A model generated the notes under the pieces. The model saw nothing but the letters and a program-made list of their open reading frames with translations. It had not been told where the DNA came from and searched no databases. From Treponema sp. (GTDB lineage Bacteria; Spirochaetota; Spirochaetia; Treponematales; Treponemataceae): DNA of 64,000 bases. Of this stretch, positions 41,652 through 48,104 are shown in pieces. Location: contig JAFZLA010000008.1 of NCBI GenBank assembly GCA_017551705.1, forward strand, positions 57,059 through 121,058, given 5' to 3'. Position 1 is the stretch's first letter, and the number at the start of each line of letters is the position of its first letter. Both the position numbers and the translations under genes were made by a program.

Positions 41652-42934
41652 GGCCGCCGCTTTACATCCACATTCCCTACTGTCTCAAAAAATGCGGCTA
41701 CTGCGATTTTTTTTCCAAGCCAAGCGTAAGCGTTCCCGCCGAATACGTCAGGGCCGTCGCAATGCAAATAGATTTTTTGGCGCGCGAGTTTTGCGTTGAA
41801 GAATGGAAGAGCGTTTACATCGGAGGAGGAACTCCCAGTCTGCTTGAGCCAAGCGGCTTGATTGAGTTGTGCCGCGCGGTGACGGCCGCCGCTCCCCTCG
41901 CCTCTGACTGCGAATGGACAATCGAAGTCAATCCGGGAAGCGTCTCGCGCGAACTGCTTGAGGCCGCGCGCGCTTGCGGCATAAACCGCTTGAGCGTGGG
42001 AATCCAATGCAAGAATCAAAAAGTATTGGACGCGATTGCAAGAGTTACGACCGTTTCGCAAATTGAAGAAGCCGTAAGTTTGGCAAAAAATTTTTGGCGC
42101 GGCTCTTGGTCCGCGGACTTGATAGCGGGACTTCCCTTTCAAACAAAAGAAGACTTGGAGCGCGACATAGACTTTGTCGCTTCAAACGGAGCGGACCACG
42201 TCTCTCTCTACTCGCTTACGCTGGAAGAAGGAACGCCCCTTGCAAAAAAAATAGAGCGCGGAGAATTGCCCTACGACGAGGAGGCGGCGGAGGAATTGTG
42301 GCTCTATGGCCGGGACCTTTTGGAAGCGCGGGGCTTTTTGCAGTACGAAGTGAGCAACTTTGCAAAGCCCGGCTTTGAAAGCCGCCACAACTCGGCCTAC
42401 TGGGCGCAAGAAAGCTATCTTGGAGCCGGAGCGGGCGCCACAGGAACGATTTACGGAAAGCCGAACGGCATGCGTTACACAAACGTTTTGGACGCGGCGG
42501 AGTACATAAAGTTTTGGAACGCGCCTGTCATTGCCCGACTTGATCGGGCAACCCCTAAAGGCTTCACTGACCTTAACGGTGGCGGCCAAAAATATTCGCA
42601 AGCCCAAGAAGCGCCCCAAAAGGCTTTGCAAGACCTTAACGGGGCCGCGACCCCAAAAGGCTTCACTGGCCAAAACGCCGCCGCGCCGCTCCCATTTCCC
42701 TGCCAACTGGAAAGCCTTGACATGGACACGCAAGAGTTCGAATATATAATGACCAACTTGCGTACTCGGCGCGGCGCTTGCGCGGAAGAATACCGCGAGC
42801 GCTACGGCAAAGACCTTGCCGCACGGCTGGGCCATTCGAAGTGGGTTCAAACAATCGAGCGCGACGGAAAAACCTATTGCGCTATGACGCGCGAAGGCCT
42901 TTTGTTCTTAAACAGATTTTTGGAGGAGCTATGA
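41648..42934 (+). CDS. hemW: HemW-like radical SAM protein with an in-frame repeat insert
   Basis: HemW is a radical SAM enzyme related to coproporphyrinogen oxidase and linked to heme trafficking. The GTG start overlaps the lepB stop. The protein opens LYIHIPYCLKKCGYCDF, with the CxxxCxxC cluster motif, then YIGGGTPSLL, EVNPGS, RLSVGIQ, LIAGLPFQTKEDLERD, YSLTLEEGTPL and a YEVSNFAKPGFESRHNSAYW motif. At 428 residues it is longer than usual. Residues about 292-351 are low-complexity repeats (ATPKGFT, DLNG, GQNAAA) inserted before the normal C-terminal domain. Confidence 0.92.
   Translation: MRPPLYIHIPYCLKKCGYCDFFSKPSVSVPAEYVRAVAMQIDFLAREFCVEEWKSVYIGGGTPSLLEPSGLIELCRAVTAAAPLASDCEWTIEVNPGSVSRELLEAARACGINRLSVGIQCKNQKVLDAIARVTTVSQIEEAVSLAKNFWRGSWSADLIAGLPFQTKEDLERDIDFVASNGADHVSLYSLTLEEGTPLAKKIERGELPYDEEAAEELWLYGRDLLEARGFLQYEVSNFAKPGFESRHNSAYWAQESYLGAGAGATGTIYGKPNGMRYTNVLDAAEYIKFWNAPVIARLDRATPKGFTDLNGGGQKYSQAQEAPQKALQDLNGAATPKGFTGQNAAAPLPFPCQLESLDMDTQEFEYIMTNLRTRRGACAEEYRERYGKDLAARLGHSKWVQTIERDGKTYCAMTREGLLFLNRFLEEL
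42531..42690. repeat. Coding-sequence repeat insert in hemW
   Basis: It begins with a palindrome of arms TTGCCCGA (42531-42538) and TCGGGCAA (42544-42551). Three degenerate copies of CCCCAAAAGGCTTCACTG or similar start at 42552, 42614 and 42651, two of them followed by ACCTTAACGG. The block stays in frame. Part of it (42560-42611) recurs in the next gene. Confidence 0.75.
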
Positions 42935-43575
42935 AACTTTTTATTTTTGACATGGGCGGAGTGGTCACCACAAACGCCTCCGAAGTTCGCGGCCGCGCGG
43001 CGCAAGCGCTTGGCGTAAGCTTTGAAGAAATGCAGGCGGCGGTCGCAGCTCCGCTAGAAGGCATGGCTGGCCAAAACGCCGGCGGCAATTGTTCGCAAGC
43101 CCAAGAAGGCGGCCTTTTTGGCGCCTTGACTTGCGGAAAAATCACCGAAAAAGAATTTTGGAAGGCCGTGGGCGACAGGCTTGGAAAAAAAATCGAAACG
43201 GACTTTTTCCACCTGTACTTTCACCCCGTGATGAACGAAGAAGTCAAAAAAATAATTTTGGGCCTGCGCAAAAAAGGCCACCGCGTCGTATGCGGAACAA
43301 ACACAATTCAATCCCACTACCTAAACCACCTAAGCCGCGGCGACTACGCGATTTTTGACCAAACCTACGCCTCTCAACTGATGGGCGCAAAAAAGCCCGA
43401 CCCTCTTTTTTGGAAATTGATTTTGGACGCCGAAAACGCCGACGCAAGCGAGGCCTTTTTTACCGACGACATGGAAGAAAACGTCAAGGCCGCCTCCTCG
43501 CTTGGAATCCACGCAGTCCAGTTTATCGGCGCGCGAGAGTTGAAAAAGGCGATAAAGGAATTTTTGAATGGATAG
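42931..43575 (+). CDS. HAD-superfamily hydrolase with a repeat insert
   Basis: The 214-residue protein begins KLFIFDMGGVV, HAD motif I with Gly at the second Asp position, as in E. coli YihX-type phosphatases. It continues with a helical cap, VVCGTNTIQSHY (motif II), QLMGAKKPDPLFWKLIL (motif III Lys) and AFFTDDMEENVKAA (motif IV). It is likely a sugar-phosphate phosphatase; substrate unknown. The cap carries GQNAGGNCSQAQEGG, encoded by the repeat shared with hemW. Its ATG overlaps the hemW stop by four bases behind a GGAGG site. Confidence 0.8.
   Translation: MKLFIFDMGGVVTTNASEVRGRAAQALGVSFEEMQAAVAAPLEGMAGQNAGGNCSQAQEGGLFGALTCGKITEKEFWKAVGDRLGKKIETDFFHLYFHPVMNEEVKKIILGLRKKGHRVVCGTNTIQSHYLNHLSRGDYAIFDQTYASQLMGAKKPDPLFWKLILDAENADASEAFFTDDMEENVKAASSLGIHAVQFIGARELKKAIKEFLNG
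43060..43107. repeat. Second copy of the coding-sequence repeat, in the HAD gene
   Basis: This stretch aligns with 42560-42611 of hemW. Shared blocks are GGCxxxxCTGxCC, AACG, GGCGGC and an exact 17-base TCGCAAGCCCAAGAAG-containing run. Both copies use the same reading frame, giving G-F/M-T/A-D/G-x-N-x-G-G and then SQAQE. Confidence 0.75.
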
Positions 43576-43592
43576 TCAATGAATAAAAAAAC

Positions 43593-43621
43593 TTGACACA
43601 AGATCGTCAATGCGCTATATT
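43593..43621 (+). promoter_or_regulatory. Promoter of the DUF3800 locus
   Basis: TTGACA (43593-43598), a 17-base spacer ending TGCGC, and TATATT (43616-43621). The predicted start is near 43628, about 89 bases upstream of the ATG, so a long leader is transcribed. Confidence 0.75.
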
Positions 43622-43636
43622 TATTTTTGGTACGAA

Positions 43637-43694
43637 TGTGCGTTGGTCTAAGCGCATGACAAGTGCCGCCAAGCGACCCTATTCTGGGCCGCTT
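43637..43694 (+). ncRNA. Structured leader upstream of the DUF3800 gene
   Basis: TGCG (43639-43642) pairs with CGCA (43653-43656). A stronger hairpin pairs AAGCG and CCC (43671-43679) with GGG and CGCTT (43686-43694), interrupted by single mismatched bases. Conserved RNA motifs named DUF3800 motifs have been reported next to DUF3800 genes in other bacteria; whether this belongs to one cannot be judged without covariance models. Confidence 0.45.
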
Positions 43695-43716
43695 TAATTT
43701 TGCGCGGGAGCGGAAC

Positions 43717-44427
43717 ATGGGTACAGTTGTTTTTTACACAGATGAATCCGGGAGCGCGGAGCCTTTTACGGAACCTCTAAAAGAAGGCGCGACGCCAGTA
43801 TTCACATTGACTTCAATCGCCCTGCCGCTTAATAAATGGCGAGATTTTGACCGCAAATACAACAATTTAAAAGAACGTTTTTTCCCAGAGATTTTGGAGC
43901 GAAAAGGCCGAAAAGAAGACATCGAAATAAAGGGAAATGATTTGACTTCCCCCAGAAACAAGGAATCAAAACGCAGGCAAGATTTCTTAAAAACGGTGTT
44001 GAAGCTTCTAAAAACTTTTGAGGCCAGCGTTTTTGCCGTCACTTTTGTCAAAGACCAGAACAATCCAATTTCTTCGAGAAGCATGTACACACATGGATTC
44101 CAAATTCTATTGGAACGCTTCAACAAATATGTGGAAACAAGCGAGGACTTTGATTCTGGAATCATCATTTGCGACTCCCGCGCCGGCGCCATAAAAGGAC
44201 AAGGCTTGGACAAAGAGGTGGCAAAATCTTTTCAAAGTTACATCTTTGGAAATCCCAAAGGAAAAAGCTTTACGCTCATGCAAGAAGCCCCTCTTTTTGC
44301 CGATTCAAAAATAACAGTCGGATTGCAGCTTGCCGACATAATTTCATCTGTGATATACACAAACCATTATCACTACTATGCCAACGACATAAAAGGCGCT
44401 GTTGACTATTCCCACATGCAGCACTGA
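43717..44427 (+). CDS. DUF3800 domain protein, ends at an in-frame TGA
   Basis: The 236-residue product has the DUF3800 signature VVFYTDESGSAE at the N-terminus, the middle IIICDSRAG and the late GLQLADIISSVIY. These acidic residues suggest an RNase H-like nuclease fold; activity is not established. DUF3800 proteins occur in accessory and defence regions. The ATG at 43717 follows GGGAG. The frame stops at TGA 44425-44427 but stays open for 35 further codons (WPKITELEFEYK, then GIRVINHRKS) to TAA at 44535. That extension looks like the natural family C-terminus, so this may be a truncated allele. Confidence 0.8.
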   Translation: MGTVVFYTDESGSAEPFTEPLKEGATPVFTLTSIALPLNKWRDFDRKYNNLKERFFPEILERKGRKEDIEIKGNDLTSPRNKESKRRQDFLKTVLKLLKTFEASVFAVTFVKDQNNPISSRSMYTHGFQILLERFNKYVETSEDFDSGIIICDSRAGAIKGQGLDKEVAKSFQSYIFGNPKGKSFTLMQEAPLFADSKITVGLQLADIISSVIYTNHYHYYANDIKGAVDYSHMQH

Positions 44428-44518
44428 TGGCCTAAAATTACTGAGCTAGAATTTGAATATAAAGAAAAAGACGAAAGCCCTTACACCATGCGAGGAATCC
44501 GCGTTATAAACCATAGAA

Positions 44519-44647
44519 AAAGCCCTGCGGCGTAATCACTGGGCTTTCTCAATCGAGCTTTGTTTTGTTAGCCGGGTCAGGCTCTCCGCCCCCAATCATA
44601 TATCGGATCTTATTTATTTAGCAAGGACGAGCCCTACGTCCTCAATC
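44519..44647 (+). ncRNA. Three tandem hairpins downstream of the DUF3800 gene
   Basis: Unit 1: AAAGCCC (44519-44525) with GGGCTTT (44541-44547). Unit 2: GGG (44574-44576) with CCC (44589-44591), and inside it GG/CC. Unit 3: AGGACG (44624-44629) with CGTCCT (44637-44642). Each is followed by CAATC, at 44550, 44593 and 44643. Units 2 and 3 each begin TTAGC, exactly 50 bases apart. The 164-base region has no ORF and its role is unknown. Confidence 0.5.
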
Positions 44648-44699
44648 TATTTATAATAAACGATACATATGCCTTGTTGTCAAGAAAAATGTCATTTTA

Positions 44700-45968
44700 T
44701 TAGTTTAACTTACTGCAATCTACTCTCAAGGCGGGCACAACACCAAAAGAAGAGTCAGTTACAGTTCCATAGCAATTTGCATAACCGTCACCCCTTACAT
44801 AACGCTCACAACTATTATACGTACAGGCCGTAAGCAACCACCAGTTAACACCTCCATCCCCATAATCTAAAATGGCAAAATCTACAGGTTTTCTGATTCT
44901 TGTATTTCCCTCACTTTTGTCCGTGTATACAGAAAAGCCATATTTATCATACGTAACATTTTGTTCGCTCAAGAGAAATATTTTATCCGTTAGATGTCCG
45001 CCTGAATATGAAAAATCACCTCCAAAAAAACGTTTCTTCTGTGCTGTCGTCATCCCGTAAGGATACGCAGTCCATTCTGTATTATCTACAGTGTCCTCAG
45101 CAATACAAATCTGTAATGAAGATGTAAACGCTGTATTCAAGAATTCATTGTTGAGCCAACTACGGATTTCGGAATCTGCGTAATTTTTTTTGTCATCATC
45201 AAAACGTTTGCAAACCAAAGCATTTTCAGCAACCAAAAAATTTCTATAAACATATGACTGTGCATTTCCCACATACACCCAATTTGATTCTTTAGCAACA
45301 ACACGCCATTTTATCGGTTCGACCTTAAAATAATCTAAGTTTCCTTCCGATATTTCTTTTTTCACATACCAAGAACCATCATTTCCCTTGTAATAGGTAA
45401 AGCTACCCATTTTTGCAGTTGTCGTCTCTCCAACAATAATATTCTTTTTAATTCTACTTTGAGGCCAATCGCCAAAAACCACAAGGTCATATTGGGTTTC
45501 TCCTATTGTTACAGAACCAGTCACACTATACGCAGTTCCTGTAAAAGCAATTCTTCTCGGGATTTCAAAATCAGCACAAATTGTTACATTCTTGGCGGGC
45601 ATTACAAATGTTCTAGTATCACCTATGCCGCACAAGTATTCCGCAGACTCGTCTTGCGGAGTGTAGTTCAATGTATTTAATACATAATATCCACTTGGAC
45701 TTATCGTCAAGGTAACAGTTTCGCCTTCTGCAGCGGTTTGCTTGTCCGCAGTAATAGTTCCATTTTCGATTCCATCAGATATCGTTATTTTGTAAGTCGT
45801 CGGAGTTGTCGTCGTAGGTGTTTCTGTCGTAGTTGGAGTTTGAGTTCCGCCGCCAGAGGGAGTCGCAGATTCAGACGAACCGTCTCCGCTTGAATTGCTG
45901 CAAGAATTCCATAAAAGGAAAAGAGCTAAACAAAAAAATATTGCCGTAAACTTAGAAATAATCCTCAT
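44700..45968 (-). CDS. DUF6273-type lipoprotein with InlB-like repeat
   Basis: From the ATG at 45968 (GGAGG five bases before it) the 422-residue protein has a signal with a lipobox-like LWNSC. A Ser/Gly/Thr/Pro linker leads to a divergent InlB B-type repeat (YKITISDGIENGTITADKQTA, then FVMPAKNVTICADFE). The C-terminal domain resembles DUF6273: VVFGDWPQS, EPIKWRVVAKES, ADSEIRSWLNNEFLNTAF, DKIFLLSEQ, NWWLLTAC and VVPALRVDC. It is probably surface exposed. Its base composition is more A+T rich than its neighbours, suggesting transfer. It is transcribed divergently from the XRE gene. Confidence 0.75.
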   Translation of the reverse strand: MRIISKFTAIFFCLALFLLWNSCSNSSGDGSSESATPSGGGTQTPTTTETPTTTTPTTYKITISDGIENGTITADKQTAAEGETVTLTISPSGYYVLNTLNYTPQDESAEYLCGIGDTRTFVMPAKNVTICADFEIPRRIAFTGTAYSVTGSVTIGETQYDLVVFGDWPQSRIKKNIIVGETTTAKMGSFTYYKGNDGSWYVKKEISEGNLDYFKVEPIKWRVVAKESNWVYVGNAQSYVYRNFLVAENALVCKRFDDDKKNYADSEIRSWLNNEFLNTAFTSSLQICIAEDTVDNTEWTAYPYGMTTAQKKRFFGGDFSYSGGHLTDKIFLLSEQNVTYDKYGFSVYTDKSEGNTRIRKPVDFAILDYGDGGVNWWLLTACTYNSCERYVRGDGYANCYGTVTDSSFGVVPALRVDCSKLN

Positions 45969-45982
45969 ACACGCCTCCAAAA

Positions 45983-46073
45983 CAATAGTCCATTTTATCA
46001 CAAATCGGACTATTGGTCTTTTTATAAATATACAACCATTTGTCCGATTTGTAAAGAGTAAATGGACAAATGG
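45983..46073. promoter_or_regulatory. Four-site operator array between the lipoprotein and XRE genes
   Basis: Four related 16-base sites alternate in orientation. CAAATCGGACTATTGG (46001-46016, plus) and CAAATCGGACAAATGG (46051-46036, minus) share their first ten bases. GTAAATGGACAAATGG (46058-46073, plus) and AAAATGGACTATTG (45996-45983, minus) share the GGAC-centred half. They form perfect inverted pairs CAATAGTCC/GGACTATTG, CAAATCGGAC/GTCCGATTTG and CCATTTGTCC/GGACAAATGG. The likely ligand is the adjacent XRE protein. Confidence 0.7.
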
Positions 46074-46088
46074 ATTTATTATTAATCA

Positions 46089-46451
46089 ATGAGTTTTTGG
46101 CAAAATGTTGACAATGAATTAAAGTTTCAATGCATGGAGCGCAAAGAGCTTGCCGCAAGAGCGGATTTTGATGTTTCTTATATCGGAAAGGGCATTAGGC
46201 GCAACAGCGTTCCAGCGGCAGACTTGGCGCTAAGAATCGCAAACGCGCTCAATGTAAGCTTGGAATTTCTTCTTGACCTCCCCGCCAACAAAAAACTACC
46301 AAATGCCAAAACTTCCAATGAAACAAACCTTGCCGTCCGCATGTATCATAAACACTCAAAAACAATAACTGCCCTAGATTCGTTGTCCGAAAAAGAACAA
46401 AAAACTGTTTTTGATTTAATTCAAACAATAAAATTAGCCCGCAACAGATAA
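46089..46451 (+). CDS. XRE-family transcriptional regulator
   Basis: The 120-residue protein has a helix-turn-helix (about 17-62: MERKELAARADFDVSYIGKGIRRNSVPAADLALRIANALNVSLEFLL). A C-terminal helical part follows, LDSLSEKEQKTVFDLIQTIKLA, as in phage-repressor-like and controller proteins. The operator array directly upstream suggests that it represses or activates itself and the divergent lipoprotein gene. The ATG is only six bases after a TATTAT, with no Shine-Dalgarno, and the -35 is poor, as expected for a regulated promoter. Confidence 0.85.
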   Translation: MSFWQNVDNELKFQCMERKELAARADFDVSYIGKGIRRNSVPAADLALRIANALNVSLEFLLDLPANKKLPNAKTSNETNLAVRMYHKHSKTITALDSLSEKEQKTVFDLIQTIKLARNR

Positions 46452-46463
46452 TCCGCGCAGCGC

Positions 46464-46492
46464 TAGAATTTCCCTTCGCATTGCGCTACAAT
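46464..46492 (+). promoter_or_regulatory. Promoter of xseA, predicted leaderless
   Basis: TAGAAT (46464-46469), a 17-base spacer ending TGCGC, and TACAAT (46487-46492), six bases before the ATG at 46499. The -35 is weak. No Shine-Dalgarno is present. Confidence 0.6.
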
Positions 46493-46498
46493 TCCCCC

Positions 46499-47716
46499 AT
46501 GCCCGAAAACGCAAATCAAAACGACATCGTTTATTCCGTAACCCAGCTTACAAGCATAATCAAAGATGTCATTGAGGGCAGCTTTCCCGAAATCATCTTG
46601 GAAGCCGAAATATCAAACTACAGGCCCAGCTCAAGCGGCCATGTTTATTTTGTGCTAAAGGACGCGGGAGCGCAAATCGCGGCGGTGATGTGGAAGTCAA
46701 CCGCGGCAAGGCTAAACTTTAAGCCAAGCGACGGAAACTTGGTCCGCGTAAAAGGAAAAATCACAGTCTACCCCGCCCGCGGAAACTACCAAATCGTAAT
46801 CAGCGCGATGGACTTGGCCGGAAGCGGAAACATCCTCCTTATGCTTGAGGAGCGCAAGAAAAAACTTTACGCCGAGGGCCTCTTTGACGAATCGCGCAAA
46901 AAGCCCCTCCCCGCTTTTCCCGACACAATCGGAGTTGTGACAAGCCAAACAGGCGCGGCCTTGCGCGACATTTTGCAAATAACCCGCCGCCGTTCAAAAT
47001 ATGTCAACGTGATTTTGTTCCCCGCCATCGTGCAAGGAGAGACAGCCGCCCCCAGCATCGCGCGGCAAATACAAACTGCCAACGACTACAAGATGTGCGA
47101 CGTTTTGATTGTAGGCCGAGGCGGCGGCTCGCTCGAAGACCTTTTGCCCTTTAGCGAAGAGATTGTAGTGCGCGCCGTGGCCGATTCCAAGATTCCTGTG
47201 ATAAGCGCGGTTGGCCACGAAATCGACTGGGCGCTTTGCGACTTTGCCGCCGACAAGCGCGCGCCGACGCCTTCGGCCGCCGCCGAGCTTGCCGTTCCTG
47301 TCTTGGACGACGTTCTGTATTGGTTTGAGCAAAAGGAAGCGGAGTTTGAAACCGAAATCAAAAGCCGCTTGCAAAAACTGCGCCTTATGGTCCAAGAATT
47401 TTCGCCGGAAAACTTGGAGCTCCGCTTCCGCGCGATTGAGCAGCCCCTTTTGCAGCGTTTTGACTACGCAAAGGAAGATTTGCTTAGCAACATCACGGAG
47501 CGAATCAAGGACGCGCGGCAAAAGCTCGAAAAACAAATTTTGGTTTTGGAAAACGCAAACCCGTCCGCGCTCTTGCAACGAGGATATTCAATGGTTCGCG
47601 ACGCGGCCACAGGAAAAATCATCCGTTCCGCCGCCGAAGTCGCGCAAGGAACAAAAGTAGAAATAGTTCCCGCCAAGGGAAAAATTTTGGCGACAGTAGA
47701 TAGCGGCGAAATTTAG
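46499..47716 (+). CDS. xseA: Exodeoxyribonuclease VII large subunit
   Basis: XseA is the catalytic and DNA-binding subunit of exonuclease VII, which degrades single-stranded DNA. The 405-residue protein has an OB-fold domain (YSVTQLTSIIKDVIEGSFPEIILEAEISNYRPSSSGHVYFVLKD). The catalytic part has GVVTSQTGAALRDIL, VIVGRGGGSLEDLLPFSEE, VISAVGHEIDWALCDFAADKRAPTPSAAAEL, and a long coiled coil and C-terminal GYSMVRDAATGKII. The ATG at 46499 is preferred over an upstream in-frame start that lies within the promoter. Confidence 0.96.
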   Translation: MPENANQNDIVYSVTQLTSIIKDVIEGSFPEIILEAEISNYRPSSSGHVYFVLKDAGAQIAAVMWKSTAARLNFKPSDGNLVRVKGKITVYPARGNYQIVISAMDLAGSGNILLMLEERKKKLYAEGLFDESRKKPLPAFPDTIGVVTSQTGAALRDILQITRRRSKYVNVILFPAIVQGETAAPSIARQIQTANDYKMCDVLIVGRGGGSLEDLLPFSEEIVVRAVADSKIPVISAVGHEIDWALCDFAADKRAPTPSAAAELAVPVLDDVLYWFEQKEAEFETEIKSRLQKLRLMVQEFSPENLELRFRAIEQPLLQRFDYAKEDLLSNITERIKDARQKLEKQILVLENANPSALLQRGYSMVRDAATGKIIRSAAEVAQGTKVEIVPAKGKILATVDSGEI

Positions 47717-47813
47717 CGAACGCAAGTCTGCAAACGGATGTCGCCGCATAAGCCGCAACATTCGCGCTCGCAATGCTCGCGCGAACAGCGGTAATATTTG
47801 GAGGTTTTTATAA

Positions 47814-48092
47814 ATGAAAAACTTTGAAGAAAATCTTGAACGGCTCGAAGAGATTAGCCGCTCCATAAAAGACCCCGACGTAAAGCTTGAGGACGCGCTC
47901 AACGCCTTTGAAGAAGGAATCAAGCTTGCCAAGGGAATGGAAAAAGAAATCGACAAGATCGAAGGAAAAATCCAAGTCTTGATGAACCAGCCGGTGGCCA
48001 GCGCGGACGACAAGCCCGAGCTTGACCTGTTCAGCCAAGCCGACGAAGCAAGCGGCAGCGCGGGCGCTCCCAAAACAGGTTTGCGACAATAA
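47814..48092 (+). CDS. xseB: Exodeoxyribonuclease VII small subunit
   Basis: XseB binds the coiled coil of XseA and completes exonuclease VII. The 92-residue protein has the family core FEENLERLEEISRSIKDPDVKLEDALNAFEEGIKLAKGMEKEI, then a short disordered tail. TTTGGAGG precedes the ATG. The 97-base gap after xseA contains a GC-rich hairpin, TTCGCGC (47761-47767) with GCGCGAA (47779-47785), whose role is unclear. Confidence 0.92.
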   Translation: MKNFEENLERLEEISRSIKDPDVKLEDALNAFEEGIKLAKGMEKEIDKIEGKIQVLMNQPVASADDKPELDLFSQADEASGSAGAPKTGLRQ

Positions 48093-48104
48093 CCCGGCGG
48101 CATC

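Noticed and set aside
44425..44427. Selenocysteine at the in-frame TGA of the DUF3800 gene
   Set aside because: The position is not a known catalytic cysteine in this family and the downstream hairpins do not sit immediately after the TGA as bacterial SECIS elements do; a nonsense change is simpler.
44519..44647. Integron attC sites (Treponema denticola carries an integron and DUF3800 genes can be cassettes)
   Set aside because: The expected RYYYAAC and GTTRRRY core sites are not present in the right arrangement, and no integrase gene is in the window.
44569..44650. CRISPR or phage attachment site in the 50-base spaced TTAGC units
   Set aside because: Only two or three degenerate units, with hairpins rather than identical repeats, and no cas or integrase genes nearby.
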